DNA of 64,000 nucleotides from Laceyella putida (GTDB lineage Bacteria; Bacillota; Bacilli; Thermoactinomycetales; Thermoactinomycetaceae). The stretch's first letter is position 1. Each line of letters starts with the position of its first letter. Shown one piece after another: positions 34,074 to 42,678 of this stretch. Made by a program: the position numbers and the translations under genes. The stretch lies in assembly GCF_042665195.1 (NCBI RefSeq), contig NZ_JBHTBW010000006.1, forward strand, positions 186,001 to 250,000, in the 5' to 3' direction. The notes beneath the pieces are model-generated. The model was not told where the DNA came from, did not search any database, and saw only the letters and a program-made list of their open reading frames with translations.

Positions 34074-34208
34074 ATCCTTCGGGGCAGGGTGAAATTCCCG
34101 ACCGGCGGTGATGGAGAAAAGCGTTCTCCTCAGCCCGTGACCCGCTTAGATAGCGGTGGATTCGGTGCAAATCCGAAGCCGACAGTATAGTCTGGATGGG
34201 AGAAGGAT
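34074..34208 (+). ncRNA. FMN riboswitch (RFN element)
   Basis: Closing stem ATCCTTC (34074-34080) pairs with GAAGGAT (34202-34208). In between are the conserved RFN blocks GGGGCAGGGTGAAATTCCCG, ACCGGCGGT, AGCCCGTGA, GGTGGATTCGGTGCAAATCC, GAAGCCGACAGT and AGTCTGGATGGGAGAAGGA. It lies upstream of ribU and an intrinsic terminator, so FMN binding should stop transcription of the riboflavin transporter. A TATAAT at 34032-34037 is the likely -10 box, with a poor -35. Confidence 0.97.
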
Positions 34209-34298
34209 GATGACGTGTACGAAAAAACGAGGTACATGAACCCAGGGGGGAGTCTGCCCACCGTGAATATGCAGGTTGATGCACCTTTCTTTCCCATA

Positions 34299-34332
34299 CC
34301 CCGGAGATGCGAACCGCCATCTTCGGGGTTTT
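34299..34332 (+). terminator. Riboswitch-controlled terminator before ribU
   Basis: CCCCGGAGAT pairs with ATCTTCGGGG around a 10-base loop, followed by TTTT. It is the expression platform of the FMN riboswitch; ribU starts 60 bases on. Confidence 0.88.
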
Positions 34333-34391
34333 AACTTTTCCACCTTCGTACCCGTTGTCATCAGAGACACAATATTAAGGAGAGTGTTCTG

Positions 34392-34967
34392 ATGCAACGA
34401 TCACAACCATTGACGAAAATGATTTTTCTATCCTTAATGGCGGGAAGTGCTTTTTTATTGCAAAAGCTGGAGTTTCCACTACCCGGCTTTCCCGCGTTCT
34501 TAAAAATCGATTTTAGTGAAGTTCCCGCGCTCATTGCCGGCCTTCTCTATGGACCGTTGGCAGGGGTGCTGGTGGAATTCTTCAAGAACTTCCTTCATTT
34601 TCTCTTCACCGGCAGCGAGACTGGCATCATCCCTGTCGGGCAACTGTCCAACTTCCTCGCCGGCAGTGTCTTTGTCATTGTCACCTCCATCATCGCGCGC
34701 AAAGCGGGAGAAATGAAAGGACTGATTTACGGCTTGGCCACCGCCACGGTAATCAGCGCGATCGTCATGACTGCGGCCAACTGGTACGTTTTCTTCCCGC
34801 TCTATAGCAAGCTGATCCATTGGACAGTAACCGGCTCGCAGAAATTTGCCTTAATCATGTTTGGCATTGCCCCTTTCAACTTGATCAAAGGCATTTTGGT
34901 CGCCGCCATCTTCGCTCCCCTGTATCTCAAGCTGCAGCCACACTTAAAGCGCCGCGTAAGCTTCTAG
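34392..34967 (+). CDS. ribU: Riboflavin ECF transporter S component RibU
   Basis: 191 residues with six membrane helices. RibU family segments FPLPGFPAFLKIDFSEVPA-like, LLYGPLAGVLVEFFKNFLHF and ANWYVFFPLYSKL are present. It binds riboflavin and works with the shared EcfAA'T module. The start follows AAGGAGAGTGTTCTG. The FMN riboswitch upstream confirms the function. The stop codon directly abuts a short repeat. Confidence 0.95.
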   Translation: MQRSQPLTKMIFLSLMAGSAFLLQKLEFPLPGFPAFLKIDFSEVPALIAGLLYGPLAGVLVEFFKNFLHFLFTGSETGIIPVGQLSNFLAGSVFVIVTSIIARKAGEMKGLIYGLATATVISAIVMTAANWYVFFPLYSKLIHWTVTGSQKFALIMFGIAPFNLIKGILVAAIFAPLYLKLQPHLKRRVSF

Positions 34968-35009
34968 GCCGTGTCTGATAAGTGGTCAACTTAATTTGCC
35001 AGACACGCC
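34967..35009. repeat. Deleted short copy of the GGCGTGTCTG repeat
   Basis: 43 bases: GGCCGTGTCTGATAAGT, four bases, then AACTTAATTTGCCAGACACG and a final CC. Both ends match the ends of the 129-base element at 24934-25062 (in reverse orientation), with the core missing. The flanks read CTAG and CTAA, compatible with a short target duplication. Confidence 0.7.
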
Positions 35010-35029
35010 CTAAGTGATCAATATAAAAG

Positions 35030-35070
35030 AAACCCAGTTAAGTAGAATACCACTCTACTCAACTGGGTTT
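35030..35070. terminator. Bidirectional terminator between ribU and pyrG
   Basis: AAACCCAGTTAAGTAGA pairs with TCTACTCAACTGGGTTT (one mismatch) around 7 bases, with T-rich tails on both strands. It serves the convergent ribU and pyrG genes. Confidence 0.9.
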
Positions 35071-35093
35071 TTCTATTCAAAACAAAATCCGAA

Positions 35094-36713
35094 TCATGCA
35101 TTCACATGCTCTTTCAGCTTGGCATTTAACGCCGCCGTCACAAAACCACGGAAGAGCGGCTGTGGACGGTTAGGACGGGAAATGAATTCCGGATGGAACT
35201 GGGACGCGACAAACCATTGATGTTTGATGTATTCCACGATCTCCACCAAGCGTCCGTCCGGAGAAGTGCCGGAGAAACGGTAGCCCACGTTTTCCATCGC
35301 TTCACGGTACTCATTGTTAAACTCATACCGATGGCGATGGCGCTCGTATACCAAGTCGGTGCCATACGCTTGATGGGCCACACTGCCGGGCTCCAATTTG
35401 CATGGATAAAGGCCGAGGCGCATGGTACCGCCTTTTTCTTCGATTTCCTTTTGCTCCGGCAGAATGTCGATGATGGGATAAGGCGTGGATGGGTCGATTT
35501 CCGAACTGTTCGCCCCTTCGAGCTGCAGCAAATGACGCGCCCCCTCCACACAAGCCATCTGCATGCCCAAACAAATCCCCAAGAAGGGGACATTATTCTC
35601 GCGCGCATAGCGGGTGGCGGCGATTTTCCCTTCGATGCCGCGATCGCCAAATCCGCCTGGCACCAGAATCCCGTCAACATCCTTCAACAGGTCAGCGGCG
35701 TTTTGATCGGTGACTTCTTCCGCGTTGACCCACTTCACTTCAATATCGGTATCGCGTTCAAACCCGGCATGGCGCAGGGCTTCCACCACACTCATATATG
35801 CGTCGTGCAACGCGACGTATTTGCCGACAATGGCAATGCGGGTGGTATGCGTTAAGTTTTTTACTTTATTGACGAGCTTAATCCAATCGCTCATATCCGC
35901 TTCGCCACAAGTCAAACCGAGATGGTCGACCACAATTTGGTCAAATCCTTGTTCCTGCGCCATCAGCGGCACTTCATATAACGTTTCGGCGTCACGCATT
36001 TCAATCACGGCTTCGCGGTCAATGTCACAGAAGAGGGCGATTTTCCGTTTAATCTCTTCCGCCAAAGGATATTCCGTCCGGCAAACGATCACATTGGGTT
36101 GAATCCCGATGCTGCGCAGTTCTTTGACCGAGTGTTGGGTCGGCTTGGTTTTCAACTCGCCGCTCGCTTTCATCAGCGGCACCAAGGTGCAGTGGATGTA
36201 CATGACATTTTGGCGCCCCACATCGCTTTTGATTTGGCGAATGGCTTCCAAGAAAGGCAAGCTCTCGATATCGCCAACGGTCCCCCCGATTTCGGTGATG
36301 ACAACGTCAGCGCCCGTCTCACGAGCTGCGCGGAACACGCGATCTTTGATTTCATTGGTGATGTGCGGAATCACCTGAACCGTTCCGCCCAAATAATCCC
36401 CGCGACGTTCTTTGTTAATCACGGCGGAATATATTTTCCCTGTGGTTACGTTGCTATTTTTGCTCAGATTAATATCAATAAAACGCTCATAATGGCCAAG
36501 GTCCAAATCCGTCTCCGCCCCGTCGTCCGTCACAAACACTTCCCCGTGCTGATAAGGACTCATCGTTCCAGGGTCCACGTTGATATAAGGGTCGAATTTT
36601 TGAATCGTTACTTTTAATCCGCGATTTTTGAGCAGGCGTCCCAATGCGGAAGCGGTGATTCCTTTGCCGAGGGAGGACGCCACACCTCCAGTCACAAAAA
36701 TATATTTAGCCAT
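35094..36713 (-). CDS. pyrG: CTP synthase
   Basis: 539 residues. N-terminal amidoligase domain (MAKYIFVTGGVASSLGKGI, with VFVTDDGAETDLDLGHYERF) and a C-terminal class I glutamine amidotransferase domain with the nucleophile in FLGICLGMQ and the His-Glu pair in QFHPEF. It converts UTP to CTP. The start follows AGGTAGGAGGAAGATAAAT. Expression is controlled by the leader at 36761-36853. Confidence 0.98.
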   Translation of the reverse strand: MAKYIFVTGGVASSLGKGITASALGRLLKNRGLKVTIQKFDPYINVDPGTMSPYQHGEVFVTDDGAETDLDLGHYERFIDINLSKNSNVTTGKIYSAVINKERRGDYLGGTVQVIPHITNEIKDRVFRAARETGADVVITEIGGTVGDIESLPFLEAIRQIKSDVGRQNVMYIHCTLVPLMKASGELKTKPTQHSVKELRSIGIQPNVIVCRTEYPLAEEIKRKIALFCDIDREAVIEMRDAETLYEVPLMAQEQGFDQIVVDHLGLTCGEADMSDWIKLVNKVKNLTHTTRIAIVGKYVALHDAYMSVVEALRHAGFERDTDIEVKWVNAEEVTDQNAADLLKDVDGILVPGGFGDRGIEGKIAATRYARENNVPFLGICLGMQMACVEGARHLLQLEGANSSEIDPSTPYPIIDILPEQKEIEEKGGTMRLGLYPCKLEPGSVAHQAYGTDLVYERHRHRYEFNNEYREAMENVGYRFSGTSPDGRLVEIVEYIKHQWFVASQFHPEFISRPNRPQPLFRGFVTAALNAKLKEHVNA

Positions 36714-36760
36714 ATTTATCTTCCTCCTACCTCTAAGGATGCCCCTAATCTCCATAAAAT

Positions 36761-36853
36761 AGAAAAGAGCGCCCCCAATTTTAAGGGGCGCTCTTCATTT
36801 CCGTACATAATGAGCCCAAAAAATAATTTATCTTACGTACCTTTATTTGTCAA
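36761..36853 (-). promoter_or_regulatory. pyrG promoter and CTP-sensing reiterative-transcription attenuator
   Basis: On the minus strand TTGACA (36848-36853), a 17-base spacer and TAAATT (36825-36830) place the start at GGGCTC (36812-36817). This is the same initial sequence as B. subtilis pyrG, where low CTP causes repeated G addition. Downstream is a terminator: AAGAGCGCCCC (36785-36795) pairs with GGGGCGCTCTT (36765-36775), then TTTTC. A G-extended 5' end followed by CTC could pair with GAGCGCCCC and block the terminator. The mechanism is known from B. subtilis; its use here is inferred. Confidence 0.85.
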
Positions 36854-36856
36854 GGA

Positions 36857-37342
36857 TTAAAGCTCTTCTTCCTCGTCTTCGTCCGCGTCTGCCTCATCCA
36901 ATGTTTCTTCCGCTTCGAATGGGGCTTCGTCATCCTCGGCATAAGGCACATCGATTTCATCCAGTTCATCCAGGTTTCCGTTTGCAAAATCCTCATCGTC
37001 GGCTTCGAACAATTCATCTTCCAAATCATCGTCCAAGTAATCATCTTTCACATTCATGGCGACTGCGGAATCGGTTGCCTGTTCAGTCGAATACCATTCC
37101 CTCAAGCCCCATGTTCCTCTGCCGACACAGACGAAACGCCCGTCAATGTTGATTTCCGTATACAGTTGGGCAATGTAATTTTCCACTTCTTCTTGGGTAA
37201 ACTCTTTTTTCTTCGCTACATCCGCCATGATGTCTCTATATTGCATTGCGTCGCCTTTTTGCTTGAGCAACTCGTACGCTAGATCAACCATCGACGTTTC
37301 TTTGATCTTTTCTAAAACGAGGTTGTCTTTCAACCTGGACAC
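36857..37342 (-). CDS. rpoE: RNA polymerase delta subunit
   Basis: 161 residues: a folded HARE-HTH N-terminal domain (residues 1-90, with MVDLAYELLKQKGDAMQYRD and GRFVCVGRGTWGLREW) and a highly acidic disordered tail (about 98-161, mostly Asp and Glu). Delta speeds RNA polymerase recycling and start-site selection in Firmicutes. The start is GTG behind GAGGGAAGGAT. The pyrG -35 box lies within a few bases of its stop codon, so no separate terminator fits between them. Confidence 0.95.
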   Translation of the reverse strand: MSRLKDNLVLEKIKETSMVDLAYELLKQKGDAMQYRDIMADVAKKKEFTQEEVENYIAQLYTEINIDGRFVCVGRGTWGLREWYSTEQATDSAVAMNVKDDYLDDDLEDELFEADDEDFANGNLDELDEIDVPYAEDDEAPFEAEETLDEADADEDEEEEL

Positions 37343-37464
37343 ATCCTTCCCTCAGGGCGAAGTCCACAAAACCCCTATGTTTCTCGTACAACTATTTTAT
37401 CCAAAAAACGGTTGAAGTCAACCAACCAATGCAAAAAAGCGGCGACACGGTGCCCCCATCCAAA

Positions 37465-37497
37465 CAAAAAGCCCAGCATCCCAATGGGACGCTAGAC
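37465..37497 (-). terminator. Terminator after the surface-protein gene
   Basis: On the minus strand AGTCTAGCGTCCC pairs with GGGATGCTGGGCT around ATT (some G-U pairs and mismatches) and is followed by TTTTTG. Confidence 0.8.
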
Positions 37498-37517
37498 TTT
37501 CTTCCTATCCATAATGA

Positions 37518-38615
37518 TTATGCTTGACGACGGAAACGCGTATACAAGAGACCTGCCGAAAGCAATGCGGCACCCGCCATGGCACCCACAGGATAAGCGG
37601 TGTCCGTTTTTGGCAGCGGACCGCCTTTGGCGTTATCCACTTTATCCGAACTGTCCTCATCGTCTCCATCGTCTCCGATGTTGACTCCTTTATCCCCGTC
37701 ATCACCTTGGTCGGGACTGTTGGGGTCTTGCGGGTCCTGAGGTTGTGGATCCTCTTCCACGACTTCAAAGAACAGCTCTTCATCAAAATCAACTTCTTCA
37801 CCATTCACCACGCCGAGAAATCCGACAATGATGGTATATTCACCGGGTTCCAGCGCATCGATGGAGAAGGAAGCGGTGAAAGAGCTGCTGTCCCCGCCTT
37901 CTCTCGCATCTACCTCTCTGCCTTTGGCGTCAAAAAGAATCGCATACCACTTTCCTTCCACCGCTTCGGCATGTTTGATATTGGCGACAACTTGAACCGC
38001 ATCACCCGCATCAACCAAGTCAGCGGCGAATACGGGCTTCACTGGCGGCTTGGTATCTTTCACTTCTACCGTGGTGCTGTCGGAGAGGGTTTTCTCTTCC
38101 CCGTCAATCTTCCCCACAAAGGTGACTTCGATCTTGTGGGTACCCGGCGTGGCCGCAAATTCAGCCGTCGCCTCGGTGCCAACGGCCTCTTTTTCCACTT
38201 TCTTATCTCCCATTTGGAAGACATACGTGCCATCCACTTCTTCCCCGTGGGAAATGGTTGCGGTGACACTGATCGTCTCTTTGCCCACGCTTGCCTTCAC
38301 GCTCAATGTGGGTTCTGGTTTAGGCTCCGGTTCTTCCGTTGGCTCTTCAGGCTCATTTGATCCCGGATTGGTTGGCGTCGGAGGCGTGGTAACCGGTTGA
38401 TCATAAGTTTCCTTGTTTTCCGTCGGTTTGGTTGTATGCTCGGTTGATTTTTCCGGGGTGGCGGTTGGTGTGTCTGCTTCCTTCACCGGAATCGGCGCTT
38501 CTGTCGCCGCATCGGCGGGAGCGGGTGCCTCTTCAGCAGCCAATGCGGCCACAGGCGTCAGTGAAAATAACAATGAGAATAAAGCCGTGCTGACCGCCAC
38601 TTTTTTCATGTACAT
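37518..38615 (-). CDS. Sortase-anchored surface protein with LPKTD motif
   Basis: About 365 residues. Signal peptide (MYMKKVAVSTALFSLLF, cleavage near ALA-AEE), a Pro/Thr/Glu-rich spacer (about 30-105), two repeated beta-rich domains (about 105-190 and 195-290; each has an EVDGTY/EAVEGKWY strand and a VGKIDGEE/LGVVNGEE strand), an Asp/Gly-rich low-complexity linker, and a C-terminal sorting signal LPKTD, hydrophobic helix and RFRRQA tail. LPKTD is a variant of LPXTG. No sortase gene is in the window. The function is unknown; adhesion or wall structure is a guess. The start follows AAAGGAGATTCAAATC. Confidence 0.8.
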   Translation of the reverse strand: MYMKKVAVSTALFSLLFSLTPVAALAAEEAPAPADAATEAPIPVKEADTPTATPEKSTEHTTKPTENKETYDQPVTTPPTPTNPGSNEPEEPTEEPEPKPEPTLSVKASVGKETISVTATISHGEEVDGTYVFQMGDKKVEKEAVGTEATAEFAATPGTHKIEVTFVGKIDGEEKTLSDSTTVEVKDTKPPVKPVFAADLVDAGDAVQVVANIKHAEAVEGKWYAILFDAKGREVDAREGGDSSSFTASFSIDALEPGEYTIIVGFLGVVNGEEVDFDEELFFEVVEEDPQPQDPQDPNSPDQGDDGDKGVNIGDDGDDEDSSDKVDNAKGGPLPKTDTAYPVGAMAGAALLSAGLLYTRFRRQA

Positions 38616-38723
38616 GATTTGAATCTCCTTTCCCATTCGGAGTGATCTTCCTATTCAATTCATTCGTAGGATTCATAATCTTTATCCGCGTTTAAATGTG
38701 AACATTTTTCGTCGGAAAGATGA

Positions 38724-38755
38724 ACAAAAAACCAGCATCTACCAAAGATGCTGGT
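38724..38755 (-). terminator. Terminator after icmF
   Basis: On the minus strand ACCAGCATCT pairs with AGATGCTGGT around 5 bases, followed by TTTTTTG. Confidence 0.92.
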
Positions 38756-38789
38756 AAGTCTCCCTTCTCCAGGGTTTGCGTGATTGCCC

Positions 38790-41700
38790 TTACATGTTGC
38801 GCCGGTATTGGCCGCCCACTTCATACAGCGCATGCGTTATCTGTCCAAGACTCGCCACTTTGACCGTTTCCATCAACTCCGCGAACAAGTTGCCCCCATT
38901 GCGGGCCACTTCTTTCAGCCGCTCAAGCGCTTCGGGCGCTTCTCGGCGGTTCTTCTCTTGAAACGCCTGAAGCTGTTTGATTTGCCATTGTTTTTCTTCC
39001 GGTGTGGCACGCGTTAATTCTATCTCCACCATTTCGGGCGGATTGGGGTTTTCGAACGTGTTGACTCCGATGATCGGCAATTCCCCGGAATGTTTCTTGG
39101 TTTCATAGTAAAGGGATTCCTCCTGGATCTTGCCCCGCTGATATTGCGTTTCCATCGCACCCAACACGCCGCCGCGGTCACTGATCCGCTCAAATTCCTT
39201 CAACACCGCTTCCTCCACCAAGTCCGTCAATTCATCGATAATAAATGAACCCTGCAACGGATTTTCATTTTTGGCCAAGCCCAGCTCCCGGTTGATGATC
39301 AATTGAATCGCCATCGCCCGTCGCACGGACTCCTCGGTCGGTGTCGTGATCGCCTCATCATAGGCATTGGTGTGAAGTGAATTGCACTGATCATAAATCG
39401 CCATCAAGGCTTGCAAAGTGGTGCGGATATCGTTGAAGTCGATCTCCTGCGCGTGTAACGAGCGACCCGATGTCTGGATATGATATTTCAGTTTTTGGCT
39501 GCGTTCATTGGCGCCATAAAGACGCTTCATCACAACGGCCCACACCCGACGGGCCACGCGCCCAATCACGGAGTACTCCGCATCCAATCCATTGCTAAAG
39601 AAGAAAGAGAGATTGGGGGCAAATTCATCGATTTTCATTCCGCGGCTCAAATAATATTCCACATAGGTGAACGCGTTAGCCAATGTGAACGCCAACTGGG
39701 TGATTGGATTGGCTCCCGCTTCGGCGATATGGTATCCGCTGATGCTGACCGAATAGTAATTGCGAATCCCATGCCGAATAAAGTATTCCTGGATATCCCC
39801 CATCATTTTCAAAGCGAACTCCGTGGAAAAAATGCAGGTGTTCTGCCCCTGGTCTTCCTTCAGGATGTCGGCTTGCACCGTTCCCCGCACACTGCGCAAG
39901 GTCTCCCCTTTAATCCGCTCCATCTCTTCCGCCGACGGCTCTCTGCCATGCTCTTCCCTGAAACGATCCAGCTGTTGGGAAATCGCTGTGTTGAAAAACA
40001 TCGCCAAAATAATCGGCGCGGGTCCGTTGATCGTCATCGACACGCTGGTATTGGGCGCGCACAGATCAAATCCGGCATAGAGCTTCTTCATATCGTCCAA
40101 CGTGCAGATGCTCACCCCGGATTCCCCGATTTTGCCGTAGATGTCGGGCCGATCCGCAGGGTCCTCGCCATAGAGGGTCACACTGTCAAAAGCGGTGGAC
40201 AATCGTTTTGCCGGATCATTTTTGGATAGATAGTGAAAACGCTTATTGGTGCGTTCAGGTGTCCCTTCCCCGGCAAATTGCCGTTTCGGCTCCTCATCGG
40301 TGCGCTTGAAGGGAAACACGCCCGCGGTGAAGGGGAAGTGGCCCGGCAGGTTCTCTTTGTGAAGCCAACGCAGCAAATCGCCCCAATCCTTCATTTTGGG
40401 GAGGGCCACTTTGGGGATTTTTGACCCCGCCAATGTTTCCGTAAAGAGAGGCACCCGCAACTCCCGCTCACGCACCTTGGTGATGAATTCGTCCTGCCGA
40501 TACGCCTGTGCCAGCTTAGGCCAATCGGCCAGCGCCCGTTTATTCTCAGGCGTCAACTTGGCTTCGATCTCCTTGATCTTGGCCGAGAGTCGTTCACGAA
40601 GGCCACTCTCTTCTTCCGCCAGTAACGCCTTCGCCCCTTCCAGCTGGTATAACTGGGTGGCCGCGTTAGCCTGTTCTTCCGATTCGGCGTGATATCGGCG
40701 CACCGTTGCCGCGATTTCGCGCAAGTAGTGTGTCCGCTCCGGCGGGATGATCGCGCGCGCCTCTGACTCATCTTTGAAACCGTCCAGTTTCGATTCCCAA
40801 GCGAGTGAGCATTTTTCATTGATTTTGTCAATTAACGCCCGATAAAACCGATTCGTTCCAGGGTCATGAAACCGGCTGGCCATCGTCCCGTACACGGGAA
40901 TCTCTTCATCGGACGCATGGAACAGTCCGTGATTGCGGCGAAATTGCTTTTTCACATCGCGCAAGGCATCTTCTGACCCTTTGCGGTCAAATTTGTTGAT
41001 GGCAACGAGATCGGCGTAATCCAACATCTCAATCTTCTCCAACTGAGATGGCGCGCCAAATTCAGAGGTCATCACATACAAGGAGACATCGCTGATTCCC
41101 ACCACATCCGCATTGCCTTGCCCAATCCCGCTGGTCTCCACGATGACGAGATCATATCCGGCCTGTTTCATCACCCGGATGGCGTCCCTGATCCCCGCAC
41201 TCAATTCGGAGCGCGTCCTTCTTGTTGCCAAGCTGCGCATATAGACGCGCGGGTGATGAACCGCATTCATGCGAATGCGATCCCCCAACAAAGCTCCACC
41301 CGTCTTTTGTTTGGATGGATCGACAGACAACACCGCCACCTTTTTATCCGTGAAGTCCTCAACAAAGCGGCGCACCAATTCGTCCGTTAGGGAACTTTTC
41401 CCCGCGCCCCCCGTACCCGTAATCCCCACAACCGGAATCACTTTATCCACCGGCGGGAGCGCATCCAGCGCCATTAACTGATCGCGCAAATGGCCCAACC
41501 CTTCTTCCGCTTCGGCCACTTCCTCCGCCGCCGTAATCAAACGGGCGATCGCTTGCGTATTCCCGTCAGGAAGCGCATCGATCTCCCATGTGAGTTCACT
41601 TACCGTTGGAAAATCGGTTTCACGCACCATCGTATTGATGATCCCTTGCAAACCCAGTTTCCGCCCATCGTGAGGGGAAAAGATCTTGCTGACGCCATAC

Positions 41701-42041
41701 GCCTCCAACTCCTTGATTTCCTGGGGGATGATGACGCCACCGCCGCCCCCGAACACCTTGATATGCTGGGCGCCCCGCTGTTTCAACAGATCGACCATAT
41801 ACTTGAAGAACTCCATGTGGCCACCTTGGTAAGATGACACGGCAATTCCTTGCACATCCTCTTGAATCGCCGCTTCCACAATCTCATCCACCGAACGGTT
41901 GTGACCCAAGTGAATCACTTCCACCCCGGATGCTTGCAACAGGCGGCGAAACAGATTGATGGAAGCATCATGCCCATCAAACAGACTCGCGGCGGTCACA
42001 AAACGAACCGCATGTTTAGGTCGAATCACTTCCGTTTCCAT
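38790..42041 (-). CDS. icmF: Fused isobutyryl-CoA mutase IcmF
   Basis: 1083 residues with three parts in the IcmF order: an AdoCbl-binding domain (residues about 10-140, His24 in DGHDAS, GGGGG near 100), a MeaI-like G-protein domain (Walker A GTGGAGKS at 209-216, switch ETSGIGQG, specificity INKFD), and a C-terminal acyl-CoA mutase barrel (FPFTAGVFPF, TLYGEDPADRPDIYGKIGESG, NTSVSMTINGPAP). It interconverts isobutyryl-CoA and n-butyryl-CoA; some members prefer pivalyl-CoA, which I cannot resolve without alignment. ATG 42041 follows GGGAGGGAATCGTA; it overlaps tetR by 26 bases. Confidence 0.96.
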   Translation of the reverse strand: METEVIRPKHAVRFVTAASLFDGHDASINLFRRLLQASGVEVIHLGHNRSVDEIVEAAIQEDVQGIAVSSYQGGHMEFFKYMVDLLKQRGAQHIKVFGGGGGVIIPQEIKELEAYGVSKIFSPHDGRKLGLQGIINTMVRETDFPTVSELTWEIDALPDGNTQAIARLITAAEEVAEAEEGLGHLRDQLMALDALPPVDKVIPVVGITGTGGAGKSSLTDELVRRFVEDFTDKKVAVLSVDPSKQKTGGALLGDRIRMNAVHHPRVYMRSLATRRTRSELSAGIRDAIRVMKQAGYDLVIVETSGIGQGNADVVGISDVSLYVMTSEFGAPSQLEKIEMLDYADLVAINKFDRKGSEDALRDVKKQFRRNHGLFHASDEEIPVYGTMASRFHDPGTNRFYRALIDKINEKCSLAWESKLDGFKDESEARAIIPPERTHYLREIAATVRRYHAESEEQANAATQLYQLEGAKALLAEEESGLRERLSAKIKEIEAKLTPENKRALADWPKLAQAYRQDEFITKVRERELRVPLFTETLAGSKIPKVALPKMKDWGDLLRWLHKENLPGHFPFTAGVFPFKRTDEEPKRQFAGEGTPERTNKRFHYLSKNDPAKRLSTAFDSVTLYGEDPADRPDIYGKIGESGVSICTLDDMKKLYAGFDLCAPNTSVSMTINGPAPIILAMFFNTAISQQLDRFREEHGREPSAEEMERIKGETLRSVRGTVQADILKEDQGQNTCIFSTEFALKMMGDIQEYFIRHGIRNYYSVSISGYHIAEAGANPITQLAFTLANAFTYVEYYLSRGMKIDEFAPNLSFFFSNGLDAEYSVIGRVARRVWAVVMKRLYGANERSQKLKYHIQTSGRSLHAQEIDFNDIRTTLQALMAIYDQCNSLHTNAYDEAITTPTEESVRRAMAIQLIINRELGLAKNENPLQGSFIIDELTDLVEEAVLKEFERISDRGGVLGAMETQYQRGKIQEESLYYETKKHSGELPIIGVNTFENPNPPEMVEIELTRATPEEKQWQIKQLQAFQEKNRREAPEALERLKEVARNGGNLFAELMETVKVASLGQITHALYEVGGQYRRNM

Positions 42042-42678
42042 TACGATTCCCTCCCGACGTAAACTCTCCCAGCAACAAAGCCATTTGCCTTTCCGTGTAT
42101 TCATGCACGTCATAATGCTTACCCAGCGACCAGTGGCGGAAAGTCCACATCTGCCCCATCACCATGATGTTATGGGCCATCAGTTTGATCGAAGAAGGCT
42201 CGATGCGAATCGTTCCATCCTGCAGCCCTTTTTGCAAAATTCGTTCAAAGAATCCCGTAATCTCTTCTTCTTTGCTGAGCACATACCTCATCTTGTCCTT
42301 CGGCAACGATTTGGTCTCTTGATAAATCAACAGCACCAACGGGCGCATCTCCTCCATCACGCGAAACAATTGCTTCAACCCTTTGCGCAACGATTCGATG
42401 CCCGTGTCGGACTCCGTCACCGCCTCCAGCAGACGATTTTCCAAATCAGAGTGAATATCGTCACAAACCAAATAAAGCACGTCTTCTTTGCTTTGGATAT
42501 ATTCATACATCGTTCCGATGGACAACCCGCATTCCCGGGCGATCTCTCTTGTCGTGGTCTTATGAAATCCCTTCTCAACAAACAGCCGAACAGCCCCCTC
42601 AATGATCTGCTGCCGCCGTTCCGCGATCAGGCGCTGATCCTTAATCATCGATGGAATCAGCTTGGAATTACGCTTCAA
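42016..42678 (-). CDS. TetR family transcriptional regulator
   Basis: 220 residues. N-terminal TetR HTH: QQIIEGAVRLFVEKGFHKTT, REIARECGLSIGTMYEYIQS. The C-terminal ligand domain resembles acyl-CoA-responsive FadR/PaaR-type regulators by size. It lies between meaB (4-base overlap) and icmF (26-base overlap), so it probably regulates this acyl-CoA operon. Candidate sites are the palindromes at 48248-48261 and 50993-51010. Confidence 0.9.
   Translation of the reverse strand: MKRNSKLIPSMIKDQRLIAERRQQIIEGAVRLFVEKGFHKTTTREIARECGLSIGTMYEYIQSKEDVLYLVCDDIHSDLENRLLEAVTESDTGIESLRKGLKQLFRVMEEMRPLVLLIYQETKSLPKDKMRYVLSKEEEITGFFERILQKGLQDGTIRIEPSSIKLMAHNIMVMGQMWTFRHWSLGKHYDVHEYTERQMALLLGEFTSGGNRNGNGSDST

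Noticed and set aside
34967..35009. The short repeat after ribU as an intrinsic terminator
   Set aside because: The stem is interrupted and has no T run; a clear bidirectional terminator lies 20 bases further on.
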